The translations under genes and the position numbers were made by a program. Of a stretch of DNA of 64,000 nt, positions 1 to 12,142 are shown in pieces (the first letter of the stretch is position 1; the number at the start of each line of letters is the position of its first letter). Source of the DNA: Ulota crispa (Eukaryota > Streptophyta > Bryopsida > Orthotrichales > Orthotrichaceae). The notes beneath the pieces were generated by a model. The model was not told where the DNA came from and did no database searches. It was given only the letters and a program-made list of their open reading frames with translations. Location: assembly GCA_963920765.1 (NCBI GenBank), contig OY987249.1:4559230-4623229 (forward strand), in the 5' to 3' direction.

Positions 1-13
1 TATCAACACGCAA

Positions 14-3000
14 CTACCACCCTTTTCCAATGAGCCACAACCAGTCCGCGACAACTCCAATAAACAGGCCAACGACCAGAAAGAGAACCAGGATATTTCC
101 AATTGCATTTTGCTCCGGTCCCTGCAGCAAACAAACAAGACGTTTAACTCAGTGCCTGACAATGTAATACACAACATCTCAACTTTCATCGACTAAGCCT
201 GTTATCTCTCAAGGAAGTTTGGTTCTTGACTCAAACTGATCTCTCCAGTGAGCTCTGTTGAGAGATCGCCCAATGAAAGCACTCTCCTGCAGATTGCTCA
301 AGGTGAAGCAAATGTTGAAACACTGACACAAAAGTGAATTAAAATATTCCCATTCTGAGATAGTTGCCAGTATGATTTGCTTGCTTCAGAATTTACGTAC
401 CAAATAACCTTTTGGTGCGCCCACAAAAGCGCACACGGTGATGTAGCCATTAGATATGCCCAGCAGGGTTGTCAAAATGATCATCCATCCCTGCGCTCCG
501 TATTTAGCAGTGCTGTAAAAGGCAGGGACAAATGCAGCCCGAGAGAGAGCCGCAACCACCAGGATTCGCCGTGATTTCAGAAGAAGAGCATCAATGAGAG
601 GAATGTAGCGGCCTAACAAATCTCCAATGTTGAACATGGCTACCAATGTTACCGCATACCTGGAATTCAAAAACAACTCTCAAAAAGTACTCAGTGATGA
701 ATGATATGCAAGTTTCAAGTGTGTAAATGTGTTTGCAACAACTCAATTCTACTTCTGTCCCTCTAAAAAGCTCCAAATCAGACACATTTTTGTACCACTA
801 AAAAGCTCCCTTTTGCTGATTTCAAACATTGAGAAAGCATTTGCCACGTTCAATAGTATCATGGGGGCAAGTTAAGCGTTTAGAGAGCATTCCTCTCCTA
901 GCAAGCTTGGCCTTGCCCATATGAGGTACCATTGTTGCTACAAATCTTTAAATCATCAATAATGAGGAGCTGGCAACATGCACAAAGATGGTACTTTTTG
1001 CATGGAATTTGAGTGCCTGAACGGCAACTTCAAAGCTGGAGATTTTGCATATATTTGGTAGACGGTATATTGATTCTAGAATGCATGTGTCACCAGCACA
1101 AAGATTAAAAACACAACAAGGAAGCTTGGCAAGGAAACTTTCTGGACGTTTTTAGAGGGACAGAGGGAGTAGCATGAACTAAATTAGGGTCAGCAGTCGC
1201 AGAAGAGTCTTACCATGTGCCCAAGTGGTGGTTTCCAGTGTCCTCAGCCAGGAAGCCCGGGAAGATGGACAGTGTCAAGGTGTAACAGAAGAAGATCACA
1301 AAGCAGTAGTCGGCGTTCCTTTTCACCAATTGTGCGGTGGTGAGACGTTGCAAAGGTGCTAGCGCCTTAATCCCCTTTTGTTCATCCTGCCGTAAACATG
1401 CTTTACAGTTAGAGAGAATTCTCTCGGGAAAAATGGAATCTTTTGTTTACAGATCTGTCTTTTGTTTCTCTCTCTGTTGCAGCATGCATTAAACTAGAAT
1501 GACTGAACTTCACTATGAGACTCACTCGGTCGTTTGCAAAAGTAGGGCTGCCGGATGCAACAAGGTCGGCGTTGACTGTGAAGGATCCTTCAGATGCAGC
1601 TTTCGCTCGGTAATACTTGACACAAGTCAAGCTTGGGAACACGTAGGCATACAAAAAGATGCAGGTGAATTCGAAGAAAGCCGAGATGAAGAAGAAAACC
1701 ACTGCACCCAATAATGTGAGGCTTACCGTTAGAGGAAGATTTTATAAAGAGAAAGAAAATAACATGCGTGGCATATTAGAAAGTTGATCGATGTCCTACT
1801 GTGATCTTTTCCAGAACAAACTTGCTGTAAGCTTCAGAAACAATTAGATTCCTATCAGTTATCTGAGTGTATCAAAGATTTAACCGATTGGTTTAATAAT
1901 AAACACTGGAGGTGTAGCATGTTTCAGAAGAAAAGTGGTTACAATAACAAAAACAACAAGAAAAATGGGAGTAGGTATTTACGGACAAGCGCTATTACGA
2001 AGTCCGGCCTTAGTATCCGGAAAGCTGGCCTTGCAGATCAAGCGAAGGCCTGAGGTGATTGCCCCTGAGGCTGCGAGGCCTGCACTGAACGCCTACAAAC
2101 TCAACAACGTCAGCCAGCTCTCTTTCCAGTACAAACTTCTTCAGAAGAGTCATTGCACAAATCGTGCTCCTATATATCATCTAGTCCAATATTCACAAAC
2201 TCCACTCGAGCACTCTCGGTTTACTTCACTTCTGCAATTTGAGCCAGACATAATATGCTTAAGAAGCGGGGGTTTACTAAAAATTCTAAATCTATGCTAC
2301 AAACTACGTCTGCTTTGGCTTTTTACTGAACCATGACCTAAATGCGCATCCCAAAAATGCCTGAAGAAGCTGGCTTTACAGGTTTCTAGAGCCCCGAACT
2401 GGAGAGACCCTATTATATATTAGCTGGACAGAAAAATTAACAATAGTCGGCAGAGTGTGCTTGGATTAAAAAACAGTCTGTACCTGAACATAGCTGGGAT
2501 CCATGAATGAAACCTCACCGAACATCCCCCCTTGGACAAGTGCATCCGCAAAACCAAAGCCTGCAATAAACACACAGGTTCCAACAAAGGGTCCAATGCC
2601 TCCACGCCCACGGGTAGCAATATCCAACTGCAGTGATCACCCAGAGTAAAAATTCATAGTTAATTAAACTCCGAATGAGCAAGTGAAAGAGACGGATTTT
2701 CTGGTTGTATAGACAGATTCAATGGTAACCCATAATTCAACAAGTATATGTGGGTGGCGAGGGAGGGCAATTACAATGGGAATGAGCAGGATGAAGATGA
2801 AGAAGAGCGTGTAGCCAGAGATAAGCCGCAAGCGTGTGTTGATGCGCGCCTCGTTATACGTAAGGAAGATGATAGTCCCCAGAGCAAAGGGTTGGTACAC
2901 CAGGGTAAACACTCTTGCTGGATGGTAACCCTACACCCACAAAAAAAATCTGACTCAATTCCTCTGCCATCGACTTAGAACCTCAAAGCAGCGGAACAAT

Positions 3001-3837
3001 AATATTCTGGTACGGGACTCCTTCAGATATAGTAACATTGGCTTGCCCAAGGCTGTGCACATCTTAGGGCAAAACTCAACAGTTTATCACGAGCTACTTA
3101 CATCGAAGACTACCAAAAAATAGTCTTGGATAGTAAGCAGACTGTTCCAACTGAACAAGCAGCCGTTTCCGAGTAGCCAACACACCAGGTAACCCATAGC
3201 CCTTCCCTGCAGCAATCCAAACACATCCACTTCAGCACCTTCAGTGACAACCAACACAAGAAAAAAAACATGCCGAACTTCTCCAAAAACAAGCAACAGC
3301 AACTTCAGTTCAAGTCACGTGAAATTCAGAATATTGCTATTAACTTCAGAAGATTCAAAACTGCTCCAACTGAGTTAATTACACAGACCTTTACCGCCGC
3401 GTTAGGCTGAAGTAACCAACACCCTAATTGCAAACTTTACACCCAAAAGCTAGCAACCTCCACAGAATCTTGCAGATAAATCCTAAACTATGTTGATGAA
3501 AATTCAGATATGCATTGGAATCCTCATCCAACCAAGGTCCAGCCAAAACTTCAACGTACGGTGCAATAACAGGAGCCATGATCAGATGTGTGGATGCCAT
3601 AGCGGAGTAGAGAATTCCGAGATTCAATGATAAATTTCTCAACTTTTGCAGCAAATAAGATGTCCACCAAGCTGAACCACGTCTCATGCACTACTGCAGT
3701 GTCAATTATTCTGGCAAAGGAATTGAATAGAAAGAAAAGGTGAAGGGAATTTTAACACGGACGGGACATACCTTGCGTGACTGTTCGTCGGCTCCAAGAG
3801 GGGCCGACATGGTGGTGACCAGCTTGGGCTCCGCCAT
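14..3837 (-). CDS. Equilibrative nucleoside transporter (ENT/SLC29 family), 9 exons, 430 aa
   Basis: Multi-pass membrane carrier for nucleosides, probably proton-coupled as in plant ENTs. Exons on the minus strand: 3772-3837, 3102-3206, 2775-2930, 2484-2627, 1987-2092, 1526-1701, 1214-1386, 401-659, 14-121. All junctions keep frame and give 1293 nt. Family landmarks are present in order: LGNGCLFSWNSLLTI in the first membrane segment, GRGGIGPFVGTCVF, GLAASGAITSGLRL, the cytosolic stretch YYRAKAASEGS, LSIFPGFLAEDTG, FNIGDLLGRYIPL (the ENT signature) and a C-terminal tail ending ADWLWLIGKGW. The start is the first ATG of exon 1 and lies in a good context (gccATGG). The donor of exon 5 was chosen (gtccgt) because it restores the conserved GLRNSAL-FFFIS stretch. 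That is inference from homology, and a cDNA could shift it by a few bases. Intron 7 carries a Stowaway-like MITE. I cannot say which ENT subclass this is. Confidence 0.93.
750..1171. repeat. Stowaway-like MITE, copy 1 (in ENT intron 7)
   Basis: The right end reads TTTAGAGGGACAGAGGGAGTA; the left end is a slightly degenerate inverted copy (TACTTCTGTCCCTCTAAA). Ends of the form TA-CTCCCTCTGTCCCTCT with a TA target fit Tc1/mariner-derived Stowaway elements. The interior matches the copies at 43031, 57354 and 58511. It lies wholly inside an intron. Confidence 0.75.
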
Positions 3838-4497
3838 GGTGAGCCCTCCAACCTTGTGTGCATGCAGCAGACGAAACCCTTGATATATAAAACCCCTGGA
3901 TCTTTGCAACAACTACGATCCCATCACAAAACTATTGTGACTACTCAGCACGCACTCGCATACTCACACATACACACATACATAGAACCGCCTGAAAACA
4001 GAATCTTTTCATGCTCTTGAGCGCGAGAGACGACCACCAGTTAGTTGCTTTTGAAGCCTTTTTCTTTTCTTTCTTTCTTTTTTGTTGTTGCAAAAGCAGC
4101 TAGCTGCCGTGCTTCCTGTGACTTCCTCGCTTGTGGCAAGTCAACTGGCATGGGTGTATTTGGGAAGCACGCAAGACGCAACTTTTTTGGAAATTTTTTT
4201 GGCCATGAAAAGGTGACGTTTTCTTCTTTTGAGTTTCCCTTGAAAAGCACTCATCGGTCATTGTCGTGCAGCATATGGAACACGTATTCTGACATGTAAG
4301 GCATCTCTCAAGTCTTAACTGCAGTACCAGTCATGCGTGTCCCGTAACTTACTAGTTACTACCGTTGCCGAGGCTGAGCCCCTCCGCTCTCCAAAAAACT
4401 CTTTTCACACGGGAAAACTGTAAGTTTTGGGACAACTCAACTGAAAACAATACGCACCCTTTTGTACACGCTGCTAGAAACGCAAGGTTTTTCTTAA

Positions 4498-5143
4498 CCC
4501 CTAAATGCCCAAGGCCTTTTTTGAGCTTCTAGGAATTTGCTCTAAATTGAACAGTAAGTCAACATTTTGATAAGTTGTATCAATTTTTTTAAAATTGTAA
4601 TTGTACAAATTCAAACTAGATATGTTAAACATCACATACGAAAAGACAACACAACGATGTCACTTATGGATTGAAAGATTATAATGTTTGATCAACAGGG
4701 TGTTAAAATAGCAAAAACAACTACAAGTTTTTCAATCCTATTTTCACATGTCAAATCTAAAATGTTGGTGACCAAAAAAATATGAGGTTAAAGGACATAA
4801 CATACATAACTCCAATCAATTTGCAACTTTTCAAAACCTCTTCTACAATTTTTTTAAATGAATTTCTAGTGTGAATTTTTCTCCAAGATCTAGTGTATTT
4901 GAGGCTCATTTTCATGAGCTCTCAACTCTAAAAAAGTCAAGATTGCAATGGACACCCTTGCACAAAATCTTGGATAGAAAATTCAAAATCAATCATTTTC
5001 AAAATCGGGTTTTTGATGCTAAAACTAGACTTCAATAAAAACAATTCTAAAATACTAAATACTAAAAATAGCAACTTAGCTAGATTTTATTGAACTTCAA
5101 AATAGTGTCAGCACCAAAATGTGGTGCCTTGGGCATTTAGGGG
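4498..5143. mobile_element. piggyBac-like non-autonomous element A
   Basis: The 646-bp element is bounded by TTAA on both sides (4494-4497 and 5144-5147). Its terminal inverted repeats are nearly perfect: left CCCCTAAATGCCCAAGGC, right GCCTTGGGCATTTAGGGG. A TTAA target duplication with CCC-starting ends is the known hallmark of the piggyBac superfamily. The interior is AT-rich with no transposase frame, so the element is a MITE-type derivative. Confidence 0.75.
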
Positions 5144-5147
5144 TTAA

Positions 5148-5921
5148 CCCTTGAGCCCCTAGGCCGTCTTCACTAAAATCAAGGTATTTGGAGACCAACA
5201 ACTTTGATGCATCATATCTTGGTCAATCAGATGATCCACAAAAAGTGACCATTGAAAATAGTGGAAAACCTACTTAGAAAATGGCTTGCAAATTTTGGGA
5301 ATAATTCACCACGGGAGATGGGAGATTACTACATTTGATCAAGCAACATGTGATGACAAAATCTCATTTTTTGGTAGGTAGTTGCTATTTAATGGTTTTT
5401 ACAAAATTCTATAAGCTCTAGATTCATCTCAAATTTTGTGAGCAACAAGATTAGATGTGGATGCACACACTTGTAAATTATTGAAGATTGCACTTCTTTT
5501 TATGTCAAGTCTTAGGGCTTCAAATCACTATTGCACGGAAAACAATGACTGGCACAGTTGGTGACGGTTGCCATAATAAGGGTCTAGTACATGCTTGAAC
5601 CCTTGTCAACAACTTTCCGGCTACCACAAAGCTTACACAATAAAGCTTGCAAGGGATATTGACCAATTGCAACATGTAAAACACTACTTGCCACCACACC
5701 CCATATGCTTGCCACCACTTCCCACATGGTGTTTCACCCAATCAAGTCTCTTGCAACACTTGTACAACATTTGGCTTTCCTTGTAATTACTCCATTGGCA
5801 TGGACAACGTGAGTGCCTTCATAATTGTAGTTTGTAACAAGATCAAAAAGTTAAATCCAATCTCAAAACAAAGCTTTGAAATTGTGGGATGCAATATATG
5901 GGGCGCTGGGGCGCTCACGGG
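5148..5921. mobile_element. piggyBac-like non-autonomous element B, abutting element A
   Basis: The 774-bp element starts CCCTTGAGCCCCTAGGC and ends GGGGCGCTCACGGG, flanked by TTAA at 5144-5147 and 5922-5925. The ends are imperfect inverted repeats. It shares the TTAA at 5144-5147 with element A, so the two insertions are side by side. No coding capacity is visible. Confidence 0.6.
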
Positions 5922-6511
5922 TTAATGCATTTGAATCTACTTTTTAATAATTGCAGCTGTAGTTTGATAGATTTTAATCTATTTTAAGTTTTTTTTTCCT
6001 TCAATATCATCCTTAAGAGCCCAAACAGCAAAAAAATTGGTAGTCGACCTACTTTAGGCAGCTATATTCCGCAAGCAAATATTTGATTCCAGAATTTTAC
6101 GACCAAGCATTTCATTTTGGTTTATCTTTCTATTGGTACTTTCGAACTACATCAACTAAAGTCATAAGTGTTTACAAAAAAGAAATGTACAGACTAGCAA
6201 GTGTGGACCGGAAAAGGAGCAGGTTGTAAATCATGAGAGCATACAACATGGTCATTCCAGGTTCATATTTGTTGACCTCAAATCCATGCGGTTCAGAGAT
6301 TGTAGGAACCAGTTCCAATGCTCTCAAATGCTCAAACACAAAATGGTTTCTAAAGTAGTAGAATCATAGCACATCAGCAAGCTTGCTGCTAGCACGTTAC
6401 TTAGCAACTGTGCTAGTTAGCACAATTAGCAGACATGCGGAAAATAAAATAAAATTTCTGAAAGCAGCCTCACCCTTGACAGCGGCGACACAATGGAGAA
6501 CAGTAATGAAA

Positions 6512-9500
6512 TCACACTCGCACACGATGATCTTCAGAAGCCTGCTTTTGTGGTTGTATGTCATCAGCCAGCCGTAGTCCCTGCAATGAAAATCACGGTA
6601 AAGAAAAACATAGGAATCTCCACTACAAGAAAATAGGACCCAATCAACGATATTGTGTTGATCGGACCTTTTTATTAGGACATTTTGAACATAATCGTGT
6701 TGATTAGGACATGTTTGTGTTGATTAAGACCACTTGATTAGGACAGATTTTCTCCTGGTGCTCTCAGCAACAGTGAGAAGAACACCAAAAACGAAAAAAA
6801 ATCTGCAACAGTCATCGAAACGAAACAGGAAGCGGTGAAAGAAACCGAGCGAAGGAGAGTACCTTGGTTTCCACTGGGAAGAGAAACGTGGCCATGCTGG
6901 TGATCAAAGGAACCGCAGCGAAGAGCGTTACCGCAAGTATCTGCCACCAAACCAGGCCACCGTGTTGTTACAAGCAGCATTCACAACAACAGTAGTATTT
7001 CCTTACTCAGCACCAATTCGTGTTTAACATGGCAATGGCACTTTTAAGAAGGGAATTGATATGTTGTGCACACCCGGGGTTTGATATTTGTCCACCCGGG
7101 GGGGTAAATTTTAGATATTTACCACACAAGTTGAATTTGGAAAATTTGAATTCACGTTTGGATTTACATACCCTGATTTAGTCTAGAACCACAGAGGAGG
7201 TTACAATTGAACAACGCCAAGTGGAAAAGCTTAGCTAGGGAGCAAATTATTACTTTCACCCTTGATTATAAAAAAAGCTAAGCTTTTCCACTAGGCGTAG
7301 TTCAATTGTACCTCCTTTGTGGTTCTAAACTATATCAAAGTCTCTAAATCCAAATCTGAATTCAAATTTTTCAAATTCAACTTGTTGATGGTAAATATCT
7401 AAAATTTACCCCTCCCCGGGTGTGCATATATCGAACCCCGACCCCGCGTGTGCATATATCAAACCCCGACCCCGAGTGTGCATATATCAAACCCTGAGTG
7501 TGCATATATCAAACCCTGAGTGTGCATATATCAAACCCTGAGTGTGCATATATCAAACCCTGAGTGTGCATATATCAAACCCCAGGTGTGCACACATCAA
7601 TTCCCTTGAAGAATCATGGTTTTTAACAAAGAATGGATTTTGTTTACGCTGGCTGTGAGTAACGGATTGCTACGGAGCGAAGGAAGGTGTCACTTTGCAC
7701 TTGGCAAGTTAACCCTTAAGCGCCTCAAAATGCATTTTTTCTGAGAAATTGACAATCAACAACATCTTGGTCTCGAATAAATCAATGCATGTTTTGGGGG
7801 TGCATTTTTGCTTTTCTTTTGTTTTGTTTCTGATAGAGAGGGAATTAGAGTACGTGAGAGCAAGCGTTACCCGGTGGCCGTCTTTCATCATTTGGATAGC
7901 AACAAAGGGGCAGAGGAATCCGCCGATGCGACCGGCGGAGTTGCTGAAGCCCAGTCCGGTGGAGCGGAGCTTGGTGGGGTAGAGCTCAGGTGCAAACGCC
8001 CACAGGATGGAGAAGGCACCCATGATGCAGCTCCGCGCTCCGAACATCAGCGTCGTCGTCACCCGCTCCGACAGCGGGTGCCACAGCGGCGCCACAAACA
8101 CGCCCGTCCCCAGCAGCAGCGCCCCCAAGCTGGCCTTGCGCCCGTAGCGCTCCACCGTCAGGCACGCCACCACCAGCCCCGGCAGCTCCGCCAGCGCCGT
8201 TATCAGCACCGCCTTGTAGCTCGCCACGTCCGTCCCGGGCCGCCCGTCCGGCATGCACTCCGCTGCGGCGGACACCAGCTGCTCTTGGTCGCGCGCCTGC
8301 ACTGGTAATTGTGTGGTGAGCAGCACCAGGCCGTAGTACGTGAACGCATTGGCGAAGAAGAAGGTCCACAACAGAATCGTCGTCAGCTTCAGCTCCGGCG
8401 AGAACAGTTGCACGAATATCCCCCACGCTCCCCCCGCCACTCCTTTCGCTTTCGTCTCGTCGTCCGGAGTCTCACTCGTCGTGAACTGGTCTGGACATGC
8501 TCGTCAGGAGTTCTACAATTCAGTACTTTTCTAAACAGCATCACATTCCTGACACGCATGCAGCTCCTGATCGCTTCTACAGTGGCAGCACAACAGCCAT
8601 TCCTTTTTACAGGATCAGGATTTCCCACTCTCGTCACTTTCATCACACGCTCACGAAAAGGACTTTATACAGTGGATTCAAAGGATGTCACGAGCTCGTA
8701 GTAACAGTAACAAATGGCTAATTGCGAACTTTTCTACCTTGAATAGTAACATCTGTATATATACTTATTATATGGCTACGGTTTCCATGGAATCCTCATT
8801 ACATTCAAAAGGAAATCACAAGAGTACTTTAGTCTTGTACCGTACCGTGCTTTCCAACAGTTTGACCAGATGACTTCGCAAGAGAGAGAGCGCCAGTCGG
8901 GACAGGTGCTCCATTTATATATGCAACCTGTCTTATAACCTTGCGTGCTCCTTCTACATCCCCTTTCACCTGCTTCCAAAATACAGGAAGTAATAAATCG
9001 AATGCGGACACTTGAGCCTTTTGCCTTTTTACTACTAGTCAATATACGATGCAACTGTAGTTAAACCCAAGAATGTTTGAAGTTTCGGCAGATTTTCAAA
9101 GCTGCAAAATTGATTTCAGGAAGGTTGATATTACTATGCTTCCATACGTTACGAAAGAACAAATGCAAACGGTGCGGAGAAAGAGAGAATGAAAAGGCGT
9201 ACCATTAGGTATCGGGGAGACTCAGGAACCCATGAGTAGAAAACAAGCAACAATAAGAATGGCAAGGCAGAAACGGCCACTAATATCCTGCATAAAACAT
9301 AATTTCACCATCCAAGTTTTATGTCAAGCTCCCATGAACTAAGAGATAGATTGGAAACCAAATGAATGTAAATAAACTGTAAGAAAGTGCACTGAATGAA
9401 GGAAAAGTCTTTGAGACATAAAATCGGGCGAATTTGCACACCTCCAACTGTGATTGGGTAAAATAAGCCACGCCAACAGTGCGGATGACACTGATCCCAC

Positions 9501-12142
9501 CTGGTACACCAAAAACATGGTGACGATGTCAGACAGGAAGAACAATTGACTGGTTTTAAGAACTACTACAGCACAAGTAAGAAAATAATACGGCAACTTG
9601 CATAAGTCAAGCTCTAGCCAGAGCAACGTGCAGTGTCGAGATCCTCCGAATTTCCAGACCACCGTTGCTGGTGTACTAGATGATGAGGCTTGCTCGGAGA
9701 TGAACAAGCAGCAGGGAGAAATCCACGACGAAGCGAGAGAATTTCACCTACCGTCCACAAAACCTCCATGAAAACCAGCCAAAAACCTCTGGAGGACGCT
9801 GGCAAGAACTCCATGCACAAGGAGAAAACTACCTGCATTACCAATTCTCATACAATGAGATCAAGCAGGGGAGGACCGGGACAGTAGCAGGATGACGTGG
9901 CATTCTATAAAGTGTTGAAGGCGATGAAAATGACTTATTCAAAGTATAGAGGACGCCCTAGTGAAAACACCCTATAATATGTTGCGTTTCCTTCTTAGAT
10001 CCACTTTGGTAAAAACGAACCAAGGGGTCCACAATCACAAATTATCAAACCGAGAGCTTCTAGGAGTAGTACAGGAACAATTACAACAAAGTTGGGAATA
10101 CCGATATCAAAATACATGAGTTTAAGACTTACGGACGAACCACCAAGTCCAAAACCAACCAGCGTCCTGGCCAGGAGAAGAAACCAATACGTCGGAGACC
10201 AGGCACTGCAATGAAAATCGCACACCCGACCTCAGCTTAACAAGGTCGTAATTTATCCAAAGCAAAAGAATCTCACGTACAGAAGAAAACAAAAAGAAAA
10301 AAGATAGGATTGAAATAGAGTAAATAGAAAAACTATCCTGTTTGCATCATGAACATACCAGGACATGAACTTGCCTTAACAATCCGAAGAAAAATGTGAA
10401 AAGAGCAGTCGACAGGAAACCAAGTCTGCGTCCCTTCAAGTCAGACACTAGTCCCCACACATACGCACCCCTGCATCGCAACAAGCTTTGAGCAACAGCA
10501 ACTAATATATTGTTGCATGAAACTAAGAAACTTGGAGAGCTGAACCTTTGTGGCCTTTTCTTCGTTGAAGAACGAAAACCAATTCTACGGACTCACAGCT
10601 CTCGAGATACATATCATCAAAATTGCAAATAACCAAGATACCAGTGAAGAAGATGAAAACGAAGGGAGTAGCACTTACACAAAAATTCCCGCAAAAACTG
10701 CACTGGAAATGGCTCCTTCTTGAAAGGACGACAACCCCCACTCGCACCGTGCCTGTCATGCCCACAAAAAATTTAAATCCTTAGCAATCAATCAACCAAG
10801 AATTTGTGATTATGAAACAACAATTGCGGTTGACCCTGTTGTGACCAAATGCAAATCAAGTGGAGCCAAAGTTCATATCATCAGAACTGGTGAAGAGCAA
10901 TATTGCAGGCGCTCGTCCAGGAAAAAGGAAAACATAAAAAATAAATCTGTAGTTTCAATGAGATCAAGAGTAGTACCGCAGGTCCAATGAAAGACAAGAG
11001 GATCATTTCCGCAGCGTCGGCCAGCCATGCAAGGCCAGTGTATGTCAAAATTCCCATCTGAAACTTGCCAAACCCTGCACAAGCAAGCGCAACGTGTCCC
11101 AAAAAGTGTGAGACGAAGCAATTGCAGCAAAGGCACCACCACACCTGTTTGGGTGGACATTAGAAAATATACAAGAGGACAGGAAATGTACCAATAGTCT
11201 CGATGGCTTCTTCCACGGTGATACGGCCCTGGTGTTCCACCCCATCGCTAACAGCATTTGATCCTGTATGCAATTCCTGCTCCACATCATCATACTCTCT
11301 TTTGAGTAATGTTTCTTGGCAAACGTTCTAACCTAGTCATAAGTCTACAGGAACTTCAAGGAGGAAGATGCGCAACTCCATAGCCAGATTTCACAGAATG
11401 TGTATTAAATAAAAACTTGTTCAAAATAGCCAGAAACTGTAAACAACAGAGAAGTATGAAAACGTCGCTTGAATTTACAGGTTAACCCCTAAAGGATGTT
11501 GCTGTACTGTATATGCTCTCCTGTGTTCTATACGGATGGGGTATTTGGGTAGCATATGAATCTCATTGGAATTGTAAATTTCAAGCCAAGTCATAAACAT
11601 ACCACCTGTCAATTCAATTAGGATTTTTTGGGGAAATTTTTACATTTGTCATGAAGCCATTTCTTCAAGTACTAAACAGTCTTTGTATGAATACAACCAA
11701 CACTTTTGGTAGGCAACATCCTTTAACCCTTGAGCGCCTGAGACTGTCTCTCCAAAAGCTGGGTCAATGCAAGTTTGACTAATGTAATCTTAGTGCTCCT
11801 TTGGGGAAACCACCTCCAATCAAGCCCATCACTATGGAGATACTTTCTACTAACAATTTGTATGATCCAATTTTGTCGATTGCATTTTTCAGTCCACAAG
11901 GGTACTTTGATTGCAAGTAGGTCGGGCTTTTTTGGTTTTAAGTCTAGGTGCTTAGGGGTTAAGGGTTAACCAAACTCTTGGAGCCATGAATTTGAAGCTG
12001 AAGCCAAACCTAATGACACAAAGCATGAGCATGGAATTTGTGATTAAGTCCTGAGAAGATGACTTACCAGCAGGTGTGAACTCTCCGAAGCTTGTTGTTG
12101 TGCCGGATCACTTGCCAGCCCAGCTACTCTGTCAAGCTCCAT
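6512..12142 (-). CDS. NiaP: NiaP/OCT7-type nicotinate transporter (MFS), 13 exons, 555 aa
   Basis: Major facilitator of the plant NiaP (organic cation/carnitine transporter 7-like) group, known to move nicotinate and trigonelline across membranes. Exons: 12068-12142, 11192-11327, 10977-11074, 10679-10752, 10375-10470, 10133-10205, 9752-9832, 9442-9500, 9203-9287, 8846-8969, 7871-8490, 6863-6940, 6512-6580; 1668 nt, all phases agree. Landmarks: the VEEAIETIGFGKFQMGIL opening, AWLADAAEMILLSFIGPA, the loop motif GLVSDLKGRRLG, RTLVGFGLGGSS, EFLPASSRGFW, PESPRYLM, YYGLVLLTTQLP, VERYGRKAS, FAPELYPTKLRSTGLG and FPVETKGLRLAD. The N-terminus before VEEA (about 60 residues) is poorly constrained; the start ATG lies in a separate 75-nt exon. 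Intron 5 uses a GC donor (AG|GCAAGT). Intron 1 holds two TTAA-type elements, and intron 11 (between 6940 and 7871) holds a hAT-like MITE. The substrate is assigned by family, not by residues. Confidence 0.9.
6621..6760. mobile_element. Miniature CACTA element in the last NiaP intron
   Basis: The left end is CACTACAAGAAAA, the classic CACTA (En/Spm) terminus. The right end TTTTCTCCTGGTG matches its inverted copy at 10 of 13 positions. It is flanked by a 3-bp target duplication CTC (6618-6620 and 6761-6763), as expected for CACTA. The 140-bp interior has repeated subterminal GTTGATTAGGACA-like units. It is too small to encode anything. Confidence 0.7.
7051..7605. mobile_element. hAT-like MITE with internal tandem array (NiaP intron 11)
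   Basis: Ends: GGGAATTGATATGTTGTGC on the left, GCACACATCAATTCCC on the right. The flanking 8-mers TTTAAGAA (7043-7050) and TTGAAGAA (7606-7613) match at 7 of 8 bases, which fits the 8-bp target duplication of hAT elements. The inverted repeats run far inward: a second pair around GGAAAAGCTTAGC meets its complement near 7280-7300, so most of the element can fold back. The right arm holds a 22-28-bp tandem array. Confidence 0.7.
7418..7592. repeat. Tandem array of GTGTGCATATATCAAACCC units
   Basis: About seven copies of a unit built around TGTGCATATATCAAACCC. The first three are spaced about 28-29 bp apart because of an extra GACCCCG; the rest are exact 22-bp repeats. The array lies inside the hAT-like MITE and has expanded only on its right arm. 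Confidence 0.85.
11486..11722. mobile_element. piggyBac-like element D (NiaP intron 1)
   Basis: Left end TTAA then CCCCTAAAGGATGTTGC; the right side reads GGCAACATCCTTTAA, the inverted copy but lacking the last GGGG-type bases, so this end looks slightly trimmed. It adjoins the next element at the TTAA at 11723-11726. Confidence 0.55.
11727..11958. mobile_element. piggyBac-like element E (NiaP intron 1)
   Basis: The 232-bp element has left end CCCTTGAGCGCCTGAGAC and right end GTCTAGGTGCTTAGGGG, flanked by TTAA (11723-11726 and 11959-11962). The left tip closely resembles that of element B at 5148. A further GGGTTAA follows directly, as if another end once lay there. Confidence 0.65.

Larger units (their letters stand above)
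3838..6511. other. Intergenic region between the ENT and NiaP genes
   Basis: Just upstream of the ENT start, a TATA-like stretch (GATATATAAAA on the plus strand, 3882-3892) lies about 45 bases from the ATG and could be its TATA box. From 4494 to 5925 the region is filled by two adjoining TTAA-flanked elements described separately. I see no protein gene here. The open frames at 4041-4299 and 5520-5786 lack family resemblance and lie in AT-rich repeat sequence. Confidence 0.5.

Noticed and set aside
3424-3687. An 87-codon minus-strand frame inside ENT intron 1
   Set aside because: It does not match any ENT segment, and the exons on either side join in phase without it.
7709-7730. A TTAA-type element starting at 7709
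   Set aside because: Only a left tip (CCCTTAAGCGCC) is visible and no inverted partner was found within the intron; it is mentioned only as a lone end.
7808-8701. Long arginine/glutamine-rich frames on the plus strand
   Set aside because: They are antisense shadows of the large GC-rich NiaP exon (7871-8490).
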